Source: Mageeibacillus sp. UBA5734
Lineage (GTDB): Bacteria; Bacillota; Clostridia; Saccharofermentanales; UBA5734
Length of the DNA stretch: 10,070 nucleotides
NCBI GenBank assembly: GCA_002419365.1
Contig: DIGA01000073.1
Span: 1,613 to 11,682 of the forward strand
Direction: 5' to 3'
Position numbers and translations under genes: made by a program. Each line of letters begins with the position of its first letter. Position 1 is the first letter of the stretch. Below are positions 1-6,200 of the stretch, piece by piece. The notes beneath the pieces are model-generated. The model did not search any database and was not told the origin of the DNA. It saw nothing but the letters and a program-made list of their open reading frames with translations.

Positions 1-362
1 GTATCATTGGCGCGGATGACCAGGGATTTGGCCCGGGTGTCGTTCCAGAGAATGGCTGGACCAGCCGGTTCGCCGTCCGCTGTCACCGGCCAATAGCCGT
101 CCCCCTGGCCAGCAACACCGATCGCCAGGACAGCTGAGATTTTATCAGGATGCCGGTCTGCAAGATCGCGCAGGACAAAACTGACTTTGTCCCAGAGTCC
201 GGCCATGTCGATTTCCGACCAGCCGGCCTTGTGGTGGCGGACATCGACATCGCAACTGGACAGAGCAACCAATGCGCCGTCGAGGCCGATCAGACCCGCC
301 TTGATCCGGGTGGTACCGGCATCAATGCCGAGAAAATAGCCATCCCTGGCTGTGTTAATCAT
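1..362 (-). CDS. FGGY-family carbohydrate kinase, N-terminal part (runs off the left edge)
   Basis: Only the first 120 residues are in the window; the C-terminal domain with the expected catalytic Asp lies beyond the left edge. The start is ATG at 362-360, preceded by GAGG (374-371) with 8 nt spacing. Visible motifs are the N-terminal phosphate-binding strand-turn LGIDAGTTRIK (residues 11-21), GWSEIDMAGLW (47-57), which matches the 'Q/GW.E.D...LW' segment of FGGY kinases, GVAGQGDGYW (82-91) and ILWNDTRA (104-111). FGGY kinases phosphorylate sugars, ketoses or polyols with ATP in the cytoplasm. The GQGDG segment recalls erythritol kinase (EryA) more than xylulokinase, but this is from memory and the substrate is unresolved. 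The gene starts 16 nt after the epimerase stop and is probably the third gene of the minus-strand operon. It differs clearly from the LyxK-like kinase of the same operon, so two kinases with different substrates are likely. Confidence 0.88.
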   Translation of the reverse strand, partial: MINTARDGYFLGIDAGTTRIKAGLIGLDGALVALSSCDVDVRHHKAGWSEIDMAGLWDKVSFVLRDLADRHPDKISAVLAIGVAGQGDGYWPVTADGEPAGPAILWNDTRAKSLVIRAND

Positions 363-378
363 GATGATTTCCTCGCAT

Positions 379-1230
379 TCATGGAGATTCAGGGAAATGG
401 GCACGCAAAAACTGTGATGCCTGTTGCAGATTGGAAAGCCAATTGTTCTCGCCAAGGTACCAGAACTCCGAGGTGAAGCGGCGCACGCCCAGTGCAAGGG
501 CGGCCTGGATGATCCGGGTGAAGTTGACATGGCCTGTGCCATAGGGGATTTCACGGAATTTGCCTGGTACGGTTTCTTTCAAATGCAGGGCGGCCAAGTG
601 GCCACGACCGGATGCCAGGTCAGAGAGGGCGTCATGGCCCTCGGATAGCGCTGCATTGGTCAGGTTGCCGGAATCAGGATAGACCTGCAGATAGGGCGAC
701 TGGATCCGGTCGACGTAGGCCATCGCTTTGCCGACCGTGTTCATGAAGGCTGTTTCCATGGTTTCGAAAGCCAGGATGACACCCGCCTGGCTGGCCAGGT
801 TGACGCTTTGATGCAGGTTCTCGGCAAACCACTGCCGCGTGGAATCGTTCGATGGATCATAGTAGGTATCGTATCCGGCCAGCTGGATGATCCGGATTCC
901 CAGGTCCACCGACAGGTCGATCGCCTGGCGCATGATCCGAAGACTGCGCTGGCGTGTGCTGGCATCGGGACTGCCCAGCGGATAGGCTCGATGGCCGGAG
1001 AGGCACATCGTTTCCAGACGGATGCCAGTCTGCTCCATGTCGCGGCAGAGACGATCCCGTTCCGGCAAAGACCAGTCTAGCCGACTCAGGCGCTGGTCTG
1101 TCTCATCGATGCTGAGTTCGATGAAATCAAATTGCGCCAGGCGGGCAGCTTCCATCATTTCGACAAACGACAATTGGGACGGCATGGCCTTTTCATAGAG
1201 TCCGAGGCGGTACCAGGGAATGACTTGCAT
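379..1230 (-). CDS. L-ribulose-5-phosphate 3-epimerase (L-xylulose-5-phosphate 3-epimerase), UlaE/SgbU family
   Basis: A TIM-barrel sugar-phosphate epimerase of 283 aa, close to the length of E. coli UlaE/SgbU. It interconverts L-xylulose 5-phosphate and L-ribulose 5-phosphate in the cytoplasm. Family hallmarks recognised: LGLYEKAMP near the N-terminus, SIDETDQRLSRLDW (40-53), MCLSGHRAYPLGS (75-87) and IQLAGYDTYY (115-124). Four residues fit the metal/catalytic set of the family: E156 (LAFETME), D186 (YPDSGN), H216 (ALHLKE) and E255 (TSEFW). I prefer the ATG at 1230 because AAGGAAGGA (1250-1242) precedes it by 11 nt and the distance to LG.YEKA then matches the E. coli proteins. An in-frame ATG at 1257, one base after the lyxK stop, would add 9 residues but has no clear ribosome binding site. 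Its position directly behind a LyxK-like kinase fits the substrate assignment. L-ribulose-5-phosphate 4-epimerase, the next step, is not in the window. Confidence 0.9.
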   Translation of the reverse strand: MQVIPWYRLGLYEKAMPSQLSFVEMMEAARLAQFDFIELSIDETDQRLSRLDWSLPERDRLCRDMEQTGIRLETMCLSGHRAYPLGSPDASTRQRSLRIMRQAIDLSVDLGIRIIQLAGYDTYYDPSNDSTRQWFAENLHQSVNLASQAGVILAFETMETAFMNTVGKAMAYVDRIQSPYLQVYPDSGNLTNAALSEGHDALSDLASGRGHLAALHLKETVPGKFREIPYGTGHVNFTRIIQAALALGVRRFTSEFWYLGENNWLSNLQQASQFLRAHFPESP

Positions 1231-1258
1231 GTGATCAGGTGTCCTTCCTTGCATCATT

Positions 1259-2773
1259 TCAGGCGAGCCTGTTCCAGGCAGGATTCAGCGCGTTGCGGAA
1301 GGTGCAGTAGGTTTCATACTTTTCCTGGTAGACCGCTGCACGGGCTGGATCAGGCAGGATTGTATCTGCCAGGTGGACCATGGACTGGGCGGCCTGGCTG
1401 TAATCTTTAAAATGACCGGTGGCGACTGCGGCAGCCATGGCAGCCCCGAGGGCGCCCAGTTCCTCGGTGGCAATGATTTCGATCGGCACTTGCAGGACGT
1501 CGGCGAACATCTGGACCCAGACGCGGGAGCGCACAGCACCGCCGGCCATACGGATGGCCTGTGGCGGCCTGCGGGCGGCCAGAAGCTTATCGATGTGGCT
1601 GCGGTGGGAGAAGGCCACGCCTTCATAGACGGCGCGCAGGACATGGGCGTTCTGGTGATAATTGGTCAGGCCGATCAGGGCGCCTTGGGCCAGGGGATGG
1701 TCATTCGAGCCATAGAGGAAAGGCAGGAAGACGGTGTCTGATGACGCCGGATCGACGGAATCAACCAGCTGGTCGACATAGTCGTACAGGCGGACGCCTT
1801 CGGGCATGGTGGCAAATTTCCCGTGATGCAGCATGCGGTCGACGAACCATTCCAGATTGCCCGCCGAGGTGGCACTGCATTCTTCGATCAGGTAATAACC
1901 GGGGATGGCGTAGAGGGAATTCATCGCAATCGGCCCGTAGAGAACGGGCTGGCGGGCGATGTATTCATTGATGCTCCACGTCCCGGCGATGGTGCAGAGT
2001 CGCTCGGGGTCGGTGATGTCCATGGCGATGGCGCAGGCGTCGATGTCGAACATGCCGCCTGCCACGGGTGTACCCGCGCGAAGACCGGTCAGCTGGGCGG
2101 CCTCTTCGCTGACCTGGCCGCAGGGGTCGCTCGACCAGCGCAGGGGCGGCAGAGCCTCATGCACTTCAGGGATGCCAAGTGTTTCGAGAATCGATTGGTC
2201 ATAGTCCTGGACCTGGATGTTCATCAGGCTGGTGCCGGACATGTCACTCATTTCAGCATAGGCCTCGCCGGTGAGTCGGAAACGCAGGTAATCCTTGATC
2301 GAGAAAATCCACTGGATCCGCTCGTAGTGTTCTGGTTCGTGGTCTTTGCGCCAGCGCAGGAGAGCTGCCTGCTGGCAGGCGATCAATTTCTGGCAGGTCT
2401 TGGGATAGATTGCGGCCGCTGTGCCGTCGCTGGCCCAGCGTTCAGCATATTGCCAGGCCCGGTTGTCGGTGGAGACAATGCCGGGACCGGCAGGGCGGCC
2501 ATCCTTGCCCCAGGCGTACAAGCCTTTACCATGGCCGGCCAGGGCGACACCTGAAATTTGATCCGGGCTGACCCCTGACTTTTCCAGGACTTCCCGGATC
2601 ACGGCGACATTATCCTGCCACAAGTCTTCCATGTCGCGTTCTGTAAAGCCCGGTTGGGGTGTATGGACAGATGATTTTCTGGAAGCGACAGCTATTTGCT
2701 GGCCGTCCAGCGCGAAGAGTGCGGCTTTGGATACCGTGCCGCCATTGTCAATTCCCATAACATAGTGTGTCAT
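1259..2773 (-). CDS. lyxK: L-xylulose kinase-like FGGY carbohydrate kinase (LyxK family)
   Basis: A complete FGGY kinase of 504 aa, the usual family length (E. coli LyxK is about 498). The likely reaction is ATP + L-xylulose (or a related ketose such as 3-keto-L-gulonate) -> the 5-phosphate, in the cytoplasm. The N-terminal ATP-fold strand is MGIDNGGTVSKA (6-17), followed by PQPGFTERDMEDLW (39-52), GHGKGLYAW (80-88) and STDNRA (101-106). GTPVAGGMFDIDA (234-246) holds the probable catalytic Asp, D243. LPFLYGSND (350-358) and YEGVAFSH (383-390) also line up with remembered LyxK segments (FLPFLYGSN, IYEGVVFSH), as does SATSAGNLEWF (300-310). The start is ATG at 2773 because GGAGG (2785-2781) precedes it by 7 nt and the MGIDNGG strand then begins at residue 6, as expected; the frame is open further upstream but without family similarity. 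First gene of the minus-strand operon; the epimerase follows directly. The family is secure; the exact ketose is inferred. Confidence 0.9.
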   Translation of the reverse strand: MTHYVMGIDNGGTVSKAALFALDGQQIAVASRKSSVHTPQPGFTERDMEDLWQDNVAVIREVLEKSGVSPDQISGVALAGHGKGLYAWGKDGRPAGPGIVSTDNRAWQYAERWASDGTAAAIYPKTCQKLIACQQAALLRWRKDHEPEHYERIQWIFSIKDYLRFRLTGEAYAEMSDMSGTSLMNIQVQDYDQSILETLGIPEVHEALPPLRWSSDPCGQVSEEAAQLTGLRAGTPVAGGMFDIDACAIAMDITDPERLCTIAGTWSINEYIARQPVLYGPIAMNSLYAIPGYYLIEECSATSAGNLEWFVDRMLHHGKFATMPEGVRLYDYVDQLVDSVDPASSDTVFLPFLYGSNDHPLAQGALIGLTNYHQNAHVLRAVYEGVAFSHRSHIDKLLAARRPPQAIRMAGGAVRSRVWVQMFADVLQVPIEIIATEELGALGAAMAAAVATGHFKDYSQAAQSMVHLADTILPDPARAAVYQEKYETYCTFRNALNPAWNRLA

Positions 2774-2778
2774 CTCAA

Positions 2779-2785
2779 TTCCTCC
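2779..2785 (-). promoter_or_regulatory. Ribosome binding site of the lyxK-like gene
   Basis: On the minus strand GGAGGAA stands 7 nt (counted from GGAGG) before ATG 2773. It decides the start: the frame continues open to 2920, which would add 49 residues that do not resemble the FGGY N-terminus. Confidence 0.8.
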
Positions 2786-2827
2786 GCAATCTGTGTCGAT
2801 CAACCTGATGGTGCAGTCACTACCAAG

Positions 2828-2856
2828 ATTATTGTGCGAATTGCCAGTGTTTTCCA
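2828..2856 (-). promoter_or_regulatory. Candidate promoter of the lyxK/epimerase/kinase operon
   Basis: Minus-strand TGGAAA (2856-2851, 4 of 6 to TTGACA), a 17-nt spacer and AATAAT (2833-2828, 5 of 6 to TATAAT). Transcription would start near 2821 and give a leader of about 48 nt. The weak -35 fits a promoter that needs an activator. This is a consensus match by eye only; other A+T-rich hexamers nearby cannot be excluded. Confidence 0.35.
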
Positions 2857-2871
2857 TACGAAAGCATTTGG

Positions 2872-2895
2872 TTTTTATGAAAATATTTTGATGCA
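2872..2895 (-). promoter_or_regulatory. A+T-rich putative regulator site upstream of lyxK (shared motif, copy 1)
   Basis: Read on the minus strand, the site runs TGCAT, CA, then AAATATTTT, then CAT and a run of A. Its core AAAATATTTT (2880-2889) is a perfect 10-bp palindrome, extendable to 16 bp with one mismatched pair. Allowing two 1-nt gaps, about 22 positions match the site at 3480-3504 upstream of the transporter operon, in the same orientation relative to the downstream gene. It lies just upstream of the candidate -35, roughly -51 to -74, an activator-like position. Confidence 0.35.
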
Positions 2896-2906
2896 ACATT
2901 GAAAGA

Positions 2907-2965
2907 TCCTTGATTGTCAAAAGAAAAGTTGACGGTTACGCTTGGTTCAAGCAACGAATCAAGGA
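2907..2965 (+). promoter_or_regulatory. Possible structured 5' leader (three-way junction) covering the ribosome binding site of the small membrane protein
   Basis: Three nested or adjacent inverted repeats fall in 59 nt. The outer helix pairs TCCTTGATT (2907-2915) with AATCAAGGA (2957-2965), 9 bp. Inside it are GTCAA (2916-2920) with TTGAC (2929-2933) around an 8-nt loop, and GCTTG (2940-2944) with CAAGC (2948-2952) around GTT. The outer 3' strand contains five of the six bases of the AAGGAG ribosome binding site (2961-2966), so the closed form would block translation. I do not recognise a known riboswitch class and see no convincing promoter upstream, so the function is inference. The repeats could instead be protein operators. 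Confidence 0.3.
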
Positions 2966-2973
2966 GAATTCCC

Positions 2974-3369
2974 ATGAATGAATCTGATAAAAGCATCGCA
3001 AATACATCGAGGACATTGCGCCAGACTGCCCTGTTGCTCTTGGGTTGTTTTTTCGCAGCCTCGCTTCCCTGGGCTTTCATTCTAACCATCCCGGGGGCAG
3101 CGGGTTTTTACCTCCTGCAGCCCATACCCCTGATGTTCATCACCTACCCAGCCATTTACACCGTGGCCGGATACCTGGCCAAGACGTGGGCCATCCGTCC
3201 TGTTGTGGCTTTGTTGCTGCTTTTTCTGGCTTTTGCACTCGTTGTCAGCCAGACGATCGCCTGGGCAGCGGTCTCCTATTTTGGCTTCTACCTGGTCTTT
3301 TTCCTGATTGGCTCAGGTGTCAAGGGCCTGCTGGCTACACGCAAGAGTAAACAATCACGGCCAGAATGA
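2974..3369 (+). CDS. Small hydrophobic membrane protein, function unknown
   Basis: 131 aa, start ATG 2974 with AAGGAG (2961-2966) 7 nt upstream. I do not recognise the family with certainty. After a polar N-terminus (about residues 1-16) there are four hydrophobic segments, at about 18-39 (containing LLLLGCFFAASLPWAF), 45-68 (a Pro/Tyr-containing helix), 73-97 (VVALLLLFLAFALVVSQTIAW) and 101-119, then a basic, polar tail (TRKSKQSRPE). The Lys/Arg after the last helix suggests a cytoplasmic C-terminus. The size and four-helix plan resemble small integral proteins such as MptD-like or S-component-like accessory proteins, but no diagnostic motif is visible. The gene lies alone between two divergent sugar operons and is followed by a terminator-like hairpin, so it seems to be its own transcription unit. 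A role in sensing or transport of the same substrate is possible but unproven. Confidence 0.75.
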   Translation: MNESDKSIANTSRTLRQTALLLLGCFFAASLPWAFILTIPGAAGFYLLQPIPLMFITYPAIYTVAGYLAKTWAIRPVVALLLLFLAFALVVSQTIAWAAVSYFGFYLVFFLIGSGVKGLLATRKSKQSRPE

Positions 3370-3394
3370 TCCTGGGGACTTGCTGAACAGCTTC

Positions 3395-3438
3395 ATGGCC
3401 ATCCGGGACTGGTTTCCCAGGGTGGCCATTGTCATTTT
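3395..3438 (+). terminator. Terminator-like hairpin after the small membrane protein gene
   Basis: ATGGCCATCC (3395-3404) pairs with GGGTGGCCAT (3420-3429), 10 bp with one G-T pair. The stem continues with GGGA/TCCC around a 6-nt loop, with a single bulged A at 3419. The following bases, TGTCATTTTG, are only weakly T-rich. It lies 26 nt after the stop codon and would separate this gene from the transporter operon. Confidence 0.5.
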
Positions 3439-3479
3439 GACGAATGAGGCGGACCGAACAATCAATTATCAATGCAACA

Positions 3480-3504
3480 TGCATAAGAAATATTTTTCAA
3501 AAAA
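3480..3504 (+). promoter_or_regulatory. A+T-rich putative regulator site upstream of the transporter operon (shared motif, copy 2)
   Basis: The site starts TGCAT, then AAG, AAATATTTTT, CA and a run of A. It matches the site at 2872-2895 upstream of lyxK and lies about 25 nt before the TATAAT box, roughly -38 to -62. It sits in a stretch (3484-3524) that is almost entirely A and T with several A- or T-tracts, so UP-element activity or DNA bending is an alternative reading. Confidence 0.35.
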
Positions 3505-3529
3505 TCAAAATATATTTGCAAAAAGGCTT

Positions 3530-3535
3530 TATAAT
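3530..3535 (+). promoter_or_regulatory. -10 box of the transporter operon promoter
   Basis: A perfect TATAAT follows a 40-nt A+T-rich tract in the gap before the binding-protein gene. No TTGACA-like hexamer stands 16-18 nt upstream and there is no TG extension, which fits an activator-dependent promoter. Transcription would begin near 3542 and leave a leader of about 163 nt. Confidence 0.5.
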
Positions 3536-3557
3536 TCCAAAGGCGTGGTAAAAGATT

Positions 3558-3573
3558 TTTCGGAAAACCGAAA
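3558..3573 (+). promoter_or_regulatory. 16-bp dyad downstream of the -10 box, possible operator
   Basis: TTTCGG (3558-3563) and CCGAAA (3568-3573) form a perfect inverted repeat around AAAA. It would lie at about +17 to +32 of the proposed transcript, where a bound repressor would block elongation; in RNA it could form a 6-bp hairpin with a tetraloop. The binding protein is unknown. Confidence 0.35.
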
Positions 3574-3704
3574 CAGGATCGATGTTGGACTTGTGCAAAC
3601 TGTTCTATGATGGCGTCATGAAAGTTTGCTTGTTGTGCAGAACCGACAAACACCGGTTAGAGGTTTGAGCAAAAAGCGAACCAAACTAATCAGGAGGAAT
3701 AGAA

Positions 3705-5153
3705 ATGAAGAGACACTGGCAAAAGATCATTACTCTGACTCTGGCAATTGCCATGATCCTGTCCCTGGCCGCTTGTGGTGGCAGCACCGCAACGACAGCA
3801 GCTCCAGCCGCAACAACGACGGCAGCAGCTGCCGGTGGCGGTGAGACCAGCGCAGCAGCCGCCGGTTTTGACTGGAAACAGCAAGACGGCAGCAAACTTC
3901 GCGTCATGTTCAACCAGCACCCCTACGCCGAAGCCATCATCCAGAAAATTCCTGATTTCACCGCTCTGACGGGCATCGAAGTTGAATACTCGCTGACTCC
4001 GGAAGAAAACTACTTTGACAAAGTCACCACCGCCCTCAACAGCAAATCGGGCGATCCGGATATCTTCATGACCGGTGCTTACCAGGTCTGGGAATATGCC
4101 CCGGCCGGTTATGTCGAAGATCTCTCCACCTACATCAATGACGCTGGCAAAACCTCCCCGGACTATGACTTTGCCGATTTCTATCCGGGCATCGTCGGTT
4201 CCCTGCAGTGGGATCTCGTCGCTGGACACAAGACTGGTTCTGGTCCGCAGTGGGCTCTGCCGCTCGGCTTTGAAATGTACTCTCTCGCATACAACAAAAC
4301 GGTCTTTGCTGACCTGGGCCTGACCCCGCCCAAGACCATGGAAGAACTCAAAGCCCTCCTGCCTAAACTGAAAGAATTCAATGGCCCTGGCTCTTACGCC
4401 CTGGCCATCCGCGGCAGCCGCAACTGGGCTACCATCCATCCCGGCTACATGACCACTTATGCTTCCTATGGTGCCCAGGACTTCGTTGTCGAAGGCAATA
4501 AGCTCGTCTCGAAAGTCAATTCTCCTGAAGCCGTCGCCATGACCGATGAATGGGTCCAGATGATCAAAGACGGTGGTGCACCGTCCTGGTCGAGCTACAC
4601 CTGGTACCAGGCTGGTGCCGACCTCGGTGCTGGCAAGGCCGCCATGCTCTATGACGCTGACTGCAATGGCTACTTCCAGAATGTTGAAGGCGCTTCCCAG
4701 GAAGCTGGCAATATCGCCTGGATTCCTGCTCCGCTGCCGGAAGGCAAATCTGACATCTACTCCAACATGTGGACCTGGGCCATCGCCATGAACTCCAGCT
4801 CCAAGAACAAAGATGCAGCCTGGCTGTTCATGCAGTACTTCACCAGCAAGGAATACACCCAGTGGGCTTCCGTCAATGCCAAAGTGGTTGATCCGGCCCG
4901 CAAGTCCGTCTTTGAATCCGCAGACTTCCAGGCTGTTCTGGACAAGGCTGAAGGCTTCGCCGCCACCTTTGACGCCCAGATCGCCAACACCGGCATCCAG
5001 TTCACACCTCAGCCGCACTTCTTTGAAACCACAACCGAATGGGCTGCTACGCTCCAGGACATCGTTGGTGGCAAGTACAAATCCACCCAGGAAGCCATGG
5101 ATGCTCTGAAGAAAAAGATGGACGATATCGTCAGCGACGTCGAAGTCGGCTAA
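3705..5153 (+). CDS. Sugar/polyol ABC transporter substrate-binding lipoprotein (family 1 solute-binding protein)
   Basis: 482 aa; ATG 3705 has AGGAGG (3692-3697) 7 nt upstream. The N-terminus is a lipoprotein signal peptide: basic MKRHWQK, a hydrophobic core, and lipobox LAAC with the lipidated Cys at 24. A low-complexity Ala/Thr/Gly linker (about 25-54) tethers the domain to the outer face of the membrane. The mature part has family 1 features: LRVMFNQHPYAEAIIQKIPDF at the first strand (about 65-85, ABC-type start), GDPDIFMTG, then ALPLGFEMYSLAYNKTVFADLGL with the usual PxTWEEL-like segment (PKTMEEL). The C-terminal lobe is rich in Trp, Tyr and Phe, as in carbohydrate binders. First gene of the importer operon, followed by a strong stem-loop and the permeases. 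The ligand cannot be read from the sequence; the neighbouring catabolic genes suggest a polyol or ketose. Confidence 0.93.
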   Translation: MKRHWQKIITLTLAIAMILSLAACGGSTATTAAPAATTTAAAAGGGETSAAAAGFDWKQQDGSKLRVMFNQHPYAEAIIQKIPDFTALTGIEVEYSLTPEENYFDKVTTALNSKSGDPDIFMTGAYQVWEYAPAGYVEDLSTYINDAGKTSPDYDFADFYPGIVGSLQWDLVAGHKTGSGPQWALPLGFEMYSLAYNKTVFADLGLTPPKTMEELKALLPKLKEFNGPGSYALAIRGSRNWATIHPGYMTTYASYGAQDFVVEGNKLVSKVNSPEAVAMTDEWVQMIKDGGAPSWSSYTWYQAGADLGAGKAAMLYDADCNGYFQNVEGASQEAGNIAWIPAPLPEGKSDIYSNMWTWAIAMNSSSKNKDAAWLFMQYFTSKEYTQWASVNAKVVDPARKSVFESADFQAVLDKAEGFAATFDAQIANTGIQFTPQPHFFETTTEWAATLQDIVGGKYKSTQEAMDALKKKMDDIVSDVEVG

Positions 5154-5188
5154 ACAACCTTCAAGGCAGCTATCCACTCTTCTTCATT

Positions 5189-5220
5189 GAGGGGACAGGG
5201 GCTTCCATCCCTGTCCCCTC
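5189..5220 (+). terminator. Strong intercistronic stem-loop between binding protein and first permease
   Basis: GAGGGGACAGGG (5189-5200) and CCCTGTCCCCTC (5209-5220) form a perfect 12-bp, G+C-rich stem with an 8-nt loop. Only TTCT follows, so it is a poor full terminator. It is better explained as an attenuating or RNA-stabilising hairpin that keeps binding-protein mRNA in excess over the permease and ATPase mRNA, as known for other binding-protein-dependent operons. Confidence 0.65.
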
Positions 5221-5246
5221 TTCTAACAACAGGGGGTACCAATACC

Positions 5247-6188
5247 GTGGCCAAAACAAAACCAGTCGTAGCGGAGGTCACCCAGGAAAACAGCTTGTAC
5301 AACAAGAAACCCTGGCTGACCCGCGCCCGTCCCTACCTGATCATCGCGCCATCGCTCTTGATCACCATCGGCATTCTCGTGCCATTTGTCTCCGCCATTT
5401 TCTATTCGCTGACCAACTACTCATTCCGTTCGCCTAATTGGAAATTCATCGGTCTGGACAATTGGTTCAATGCCCTGACTTCGCCGGAATACTGGCATGC
5501 GATCTGGGTCACCATCCAATATGCGGCAGCAACCACAATCTCCGAAATGCTGCTAGGGCTCGGTATCGCCATCCTGCTGTCTCGTGAAACCCGCTTTACC
5601 AAGATTCTGCGTGTGGTCCTGATTTTCCCTCTGATGATTGCTCCAGTCATCGCGACGCTGATCTGGCAGCTGATGACCAACAACTCCGTCGGCATCATCG
5701 AGAAATTCCTCAACTTGTTCAATATTTACAACTTCACCTGGTCCTCATCGCCGAAAACAGCCCTGTTCACAGCCGCTCTGATTGACTTCTGGGTCTATGC
5801 TCCATTTGTCATCGTCCTGATCCTGGCTGGCATACAGTCCCTGCCCAAATCGCCGTTCGAAGCCTCGCGCATTGACGGTGGCTCGGCCTGGTTCACCTTC
5901 AAGAATTTGACATTGCCCATGCTCAAGCCGTTCCTCTACATCGCCCTGATTTTCCGCCTGATGGCGGCGATGCAGGAATTCGCGATCATTTTCGCCCTGA
6001 CCAAAGGTGGACCTGGCGATACGTTGATGAATTTATCTGTCACGGCCTACAACACCGGCTTCGCCTTCATGAAATTTGGCAAGTCGCTGCCCTACATCCT
6101 GACCCTCTGGCTGATCATCAACATCATCAGCAAACGGCTGGTTGCAAACTGGCAGAAGGTCATGAAACAAGCCAGTGGCAACAGCTAG
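5247..6188 (+). CDS. ABC sugar transporter permease, MalF/UgpA type
   Basis: 313 aa membrane protein with a GTG start at 5247, chosen because AGGGGG (5231-5236) lies about 10 nt upstream; the frame upstream of it runs into the stem-loop and has no site. After a polar N-terminus (about 1-27) six membrane segments are visible at about 30-54, 86-112, 119-143, 172-195, 226-250 and 280-298. The cytoplasmic EAA loop that contacts the ATPase is present at about 204-224 (FEASRIDGG...LTLPM). It forms half of the membrane channel with the next gene product. The sequence lacks the large extra periplasmic domain of enterobacterial MalF, as is usual for UgpA-like members. Next gene after 12 nt. Confidence 0.93.
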   Translation: MAKTKPVVAEVTQENSLYNKKPWLTRARPYLIIAPSLLITIGILVPFVSAIFYSLTNYSFRSPNWKFIGLDNWFNALTSPEYWHAIWVTIQYAAATTISEMLLGLGIAILLSRETRFTKILRVVLIFPLMIAPVIATLIWQLMTNNSVGIIEKFLNLFNIYNFTWSSSPKTALFTAALIDFWVYAPFVIVLILAGIQSLPKSPFEASRIDGGSAWFTFKNLTLPMLKPFLYIALIFRLMAAMQEFAIIFALTKGGPGDTLMNLSVTAYNTGFAFMKFGKSLPYILTLWLIINIISKRLVANWQKVMKQASGNS

Positions 6189-6200
6189 GGGGAATGAAGC

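Noticed and set aside
1823..2554. A 243-codon plus-strand frame opposite the LyxK-like gene
   Set aside because: The minus strand carries a complete FGGY kinase across this interval; the plus-strand product has no recognisable motif and no convincing ribosome binding site.
2774..2920. Upstream extension of the lyxK frame to an ATG at 2920
   Set aside because: It would add 49 residues without FGGY similarity and run across the candidate promoter; GGAGG before 2773 and the family N-terminus support the shorter form.
2916..2933. GTCAA-N8-TTGAC as a stand-alone operator, or TTGAC as a -35 box
   Set aside because: Five-base arms are weak alone, and no acceptable -10 box stands 16-18 nt from either TTGAC-like hexamer on either strand. 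It is better explained as part of the leader structure.
3582..3668. 28-codon open frame in the leader of the transporter operon as a real gene
   Set aside because: AGGA lies only 3 nt before its ATG, too close for efficient initiation, and there is no conservation evidence; kept only as part of a leader observation.
3690..5177. A 495-codon open frame on the minus strand, covering the whole binding-protein gene
   Set aside because: It mirrors the plus-strand gene codon by codon, a known effect of G/C-biased codon use. Its product has no signal peptide or family features, while the plus strand encodes a clear lipoprotein with a perfect ribosome binding site.
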